Source: Pseudolabrys sp. (GTDB lineage Bacteria > Pseudomonadota > Alphaproteobacteria > Rhizobiales > Xanthobacteraceae). From it: a DNA stretch of 7,400 nt. The stretch is from NCBI GenBank assembly GCA_026125925.1, contig JAHCKF010000171.1:1-7400 (forward strand), in the 5' to 3' direction. The notes beneath the pieces are model-generated. The model saw nothing but the letters and a program-made list of their open reading frames with translations, was not told where the DNA came from and did no database searches. Of the stretch, positions 6,831-7,400 are shown piece after piece. The stretch's first letter is position 1. Each line of letters opens with the position of its first letter. Both the position numbers and the translations under genes were made by a program.

Positions 6831-7070
6831 TTACCAGCCGCGACGGCAGACGCGTTCCCAATGGCAGCGGCGGCCCCACGGCGTCCAGCGGCAGACCCGC
6901 ACCGAGCGGCAGCGCACGCGATGACGCGGGCGGTAATAGTACTGCGCCTGGTCGACCATGCTCTGGCCGGCGACCGCGCCATTGATGGCGGAGATCGGCG
7001 TGGCGCTGGCCGGCGCAGCGGCGAGGCCGAGACCGATGGCGAAAAGGGACGACAAGATCAGTGCGCGCAT
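6831..7070 (-). CDS. Small secreted Arg/Cys-rich protein of unknown function (paralogue B, 79 aa)
   Basis: The function is not recognised. A Sec signal peptide (MRALILSSLFAIGLGLAAAPASA, in two parts: basic start and hydrophobic 3-19) ends in ASA with likely cleavage after residue 23, the same position as in the 76-aa neighbour. The mature part of about 56 residues carries 12 Arg, four Trp, a YYY run (44-46) and four cysteines, Cys54, 60, 69 and 75 (C-x5-C-x8-C-x5-C), ending VCRRGW. Over the final 27-28 residues, 17 positions are identical to the neighbouring paralogue, including all four cysteines and the final Trp. The start at 7070 has GGAGG at 7079-7083 (8-nt spacing), within the same GGAGGAAA leader seen before the paralogue. 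Upstream are a leader hairpin and a perfect Crp-type palindrome. Lack of acidic residues and an even cysteine count suit a periplasmic or cell-surface disulfide-bonded peptide; this is inference. Confidence 0.82.
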   Translation of the reverse strand: MRALILSSLFAIGLGLAAAPASATPISAINGAVAGQSMVDQAQYYYRPRHRVRCRSVRVCRWTPWGRRCHWERVCRRGW

Positions 7071-7090
7071 GTCAGTTTCCTCCGATGGCC

Positions 7091-7107
7091 GTCGCCACGA
7101 TGGCGAC
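7091..7107 (-). promoter_or_regulatory. Leader hairpin just upstream of the ribosome site of the 79-aa gene
   Basis: GTCGCCA (7091-7097) and TGGCGAC (7101-7107) form a perfect 7-bp stem with a 3-nt loop. On the - strand transcript it ends 7 nt before the GGAGG at 7079-7083. No U-tract follows, so it is not a terminator. It could stabilise the mRNA 5' end or affect ribosome access. The structure is visible in the sequence; its function is not known. No matching hairpin was found before the 76-aa paralogue. Confidence 0.45.
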
Positions 7108-7126
7108 GCTGAATGCCGAGATTGCG

Positions 7127-7132
7127 ATCATT
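7127..7132 (-). promoter_or_regulatory. Possible -10 element of the 79-aa gene, placed for class II Crp activation
   Basis: On the - strand, AATGAT (7132 to 7127) matches four of six positions of TATAAT. Its centre lies 33 nt from the centre of the Crp-type palindrome at 7155-7170. In class II Crp promoters, the site is centred at about -41.5 and the -10 at about -9.5, a difference of 32. Transcription would start near 7120, giving a leader of about 50 nt that includes the hairpin. The hexamer alone is weak; the spacing is the main argument. Confidence 0.3.
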
Positions 7133-7154
7133 GCCGGTTCGCGGCTCGACCGGC

Positions 7155-7170
7155 TGTGATTTAGATCACA
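7155..7170. promoter_or_regulatory. Perfect Crp-type (cAMP receptor protein family) binding palindrome
   Basis: TGTGATTTAGATCACA contains both half-sites TGTGA (7155-7159) and TCACA (7166-7170) with a 6-nt spacer, an exact match to the TGTGA-N6-TCACA consensus. It is not an FNR/FixK site, which would have TTGAT-N4-ATCAA. Its centre is 92 nt upstream of the 79-aa gene start on the - strand and about 209 nt upstream of the ATG at 7372 on the + strand. A -10-like hexamer at a class II distance exists only on the - strand side. This favours the small secreted-protein gene as the target. Confidence 0.7.
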
Positions 7171-7371
7171 GGAAACGAGATCCTTTTCCGTGGCTCGCTG
7201 CGGTATCAAGAGTGCCAAGGCTGGGGCCGGGGCCCGATAACCGCCGCGGATGCCGCCTGAAGAACGCGGTTCCCAATGCTAAGTTCAGACGGTACCCGGC
7301 GAATTTCGAAGATTCTCTGGCCGGCGCGTTCATCGCTTGTTCATCGGCGGTGACCGCAGTACCACCCCGGC
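7171..7371. other. Rest of the divergent intergenic region (7071-7371) before the right-edge gene
   Basis: The 301-nt gap between the 79-aa gene and the ATG at 7372 holds the leader hairpin and Crp-type site in its left part. In the remaining 201 nt I see no credible gene, terminator or convincing promoter. Small oddities are a direct repeat of GTTCATCG (7328-7335 and 7339-7346, 11 nt apart) and a near-palindrome around TTCGAA (7301-7315). The promoter of the right-edge gene should lie here but cannot be placed by eye. Confidence 0.5.
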
Positions 7372-7400
7372 ATGGCAAAGAAACCGATTCCCCCCGACAA
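7372..7400 (+). CDS. parC: Start of a + strand gene, possibly DNA topoisomerase IV subunit A (ParC), 3' truncated
   Basis: An ATG at 7372 opens a frame to the window edge reading MAKKPIPPD. The ParC proteins of Bradyrhizobium-like bacteria begin with a short MGKR(L/I)IPPEPAEI-type leader, so the MxKxxIPP(D/E) pattern fits. I recall parC lying near recO in some relatives. Against this, only nine complete codons are visible and there is no clear Shine-Dalgarno; the bases before the ATG are ACCACCCCGGC. The catalytic gyrA-like domain lies outside the window. Confidence 0.45.

Noticed and set aside
6410..6982. A 190-codon - strand frame extending the 76-aa gene upstream
   Set aside because: The extension crosses the intrinsic terminator at 6786-6816 and the coding region of the paralogue. 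The GGAGG site and signal peptide place the real start at 6640.
6465..7112. + strand frame of 215 codons covering both small genes
   Set aside because: It is antisense to two genes that have signal peptides, ribosome sites and terminators, and its translation resembles nothing and is compositionally a shadow.
7328..7346. Direct repeat GTTCATCG, 11 nt apart, as an operator
   Set aside because: Only 8 nt and two copies, without a recognisable promoter to anchor it; chance is a sufficient explanation.
7166..7378. - strand frame of 70 codons at the right edge
   Set aside because: It begins at a TTG without a ribosome site, overlaps the likely start of the right-edge + strand gene, and ends in the Crp-type palindrome. 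No signal peptide or family resemblance.

Overview
The window is a stretch of high-GC alphaproteobacterial chromosome. It most likely comes from the Hyphomicrobiales (Rhizobiales), near Bradyrhizobium, Rhodopseudomonas, Pseudolabrys or Xanthobacteraceae. The evidence is the gene order rsh-pdxJ-acpS-lepB-rnc-era-recO, the alphaproteobacterial style of the proteins (Era P-loop GAPNAGKST, RNase III YQRLEFLGD, a Rsh C-terminal domain without its cysteine pair), and a palindromic intergenic repeat of a type I recall from Bradyrhizobium-like genomes. No tRNA, rRNA, CRISPR array, transposase or phage gene was seen.

Positions 1-6344 hold a dense, co-directional housekeeping cluster on the + strand. 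It runs from the 5'-truncated (p)ppGpp synthetase/hydrolase gene rsh through pdxJ (vitamin B6), acpS (acyl carrier protein activation, TTG start), lepB (signal peptidase I), rnc (RNase III), era (ribosome-assembly GTPase) and recO (recombination mediator). Four junctions overlap by 4-8 nt (rsh/pdxJ, pdxJ/acpS, lepB/rnc, rnc/era), which points to translational coupling. The two breaks are a 130-nt gap before lepB, which could hold an internal promoter, and the era-recO gap, which is almost entirely filled by a 122-nt two-stem palindromic element.

Positions 6345-7371 are an accessory-looking interval on the - strand. It holds two short paralogous genes for secreted, arginine-rich, four-cysteine proteins of 76 and 79 aa. 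Each has a strong GGAGG ribosome site, a signal peptide with an ASA cleavage motif ending at residue 23, and its own intrinsic terminator 14-16 nt after the stop codon. Upstream of the distal copy lie a hairpin next to the ribosome site and a perfect 16-bp Crp-type palindrome, TGTGATTTAGATCACA. I recognise no function for the two proteins. They and their apparent Crp-type control are the most novel content of the window.

At the right edge (7372-7400) a + strand reading frame begins whose first nine residues look like the start of ParC (topoisomerase IV subunit A). This is tentative.
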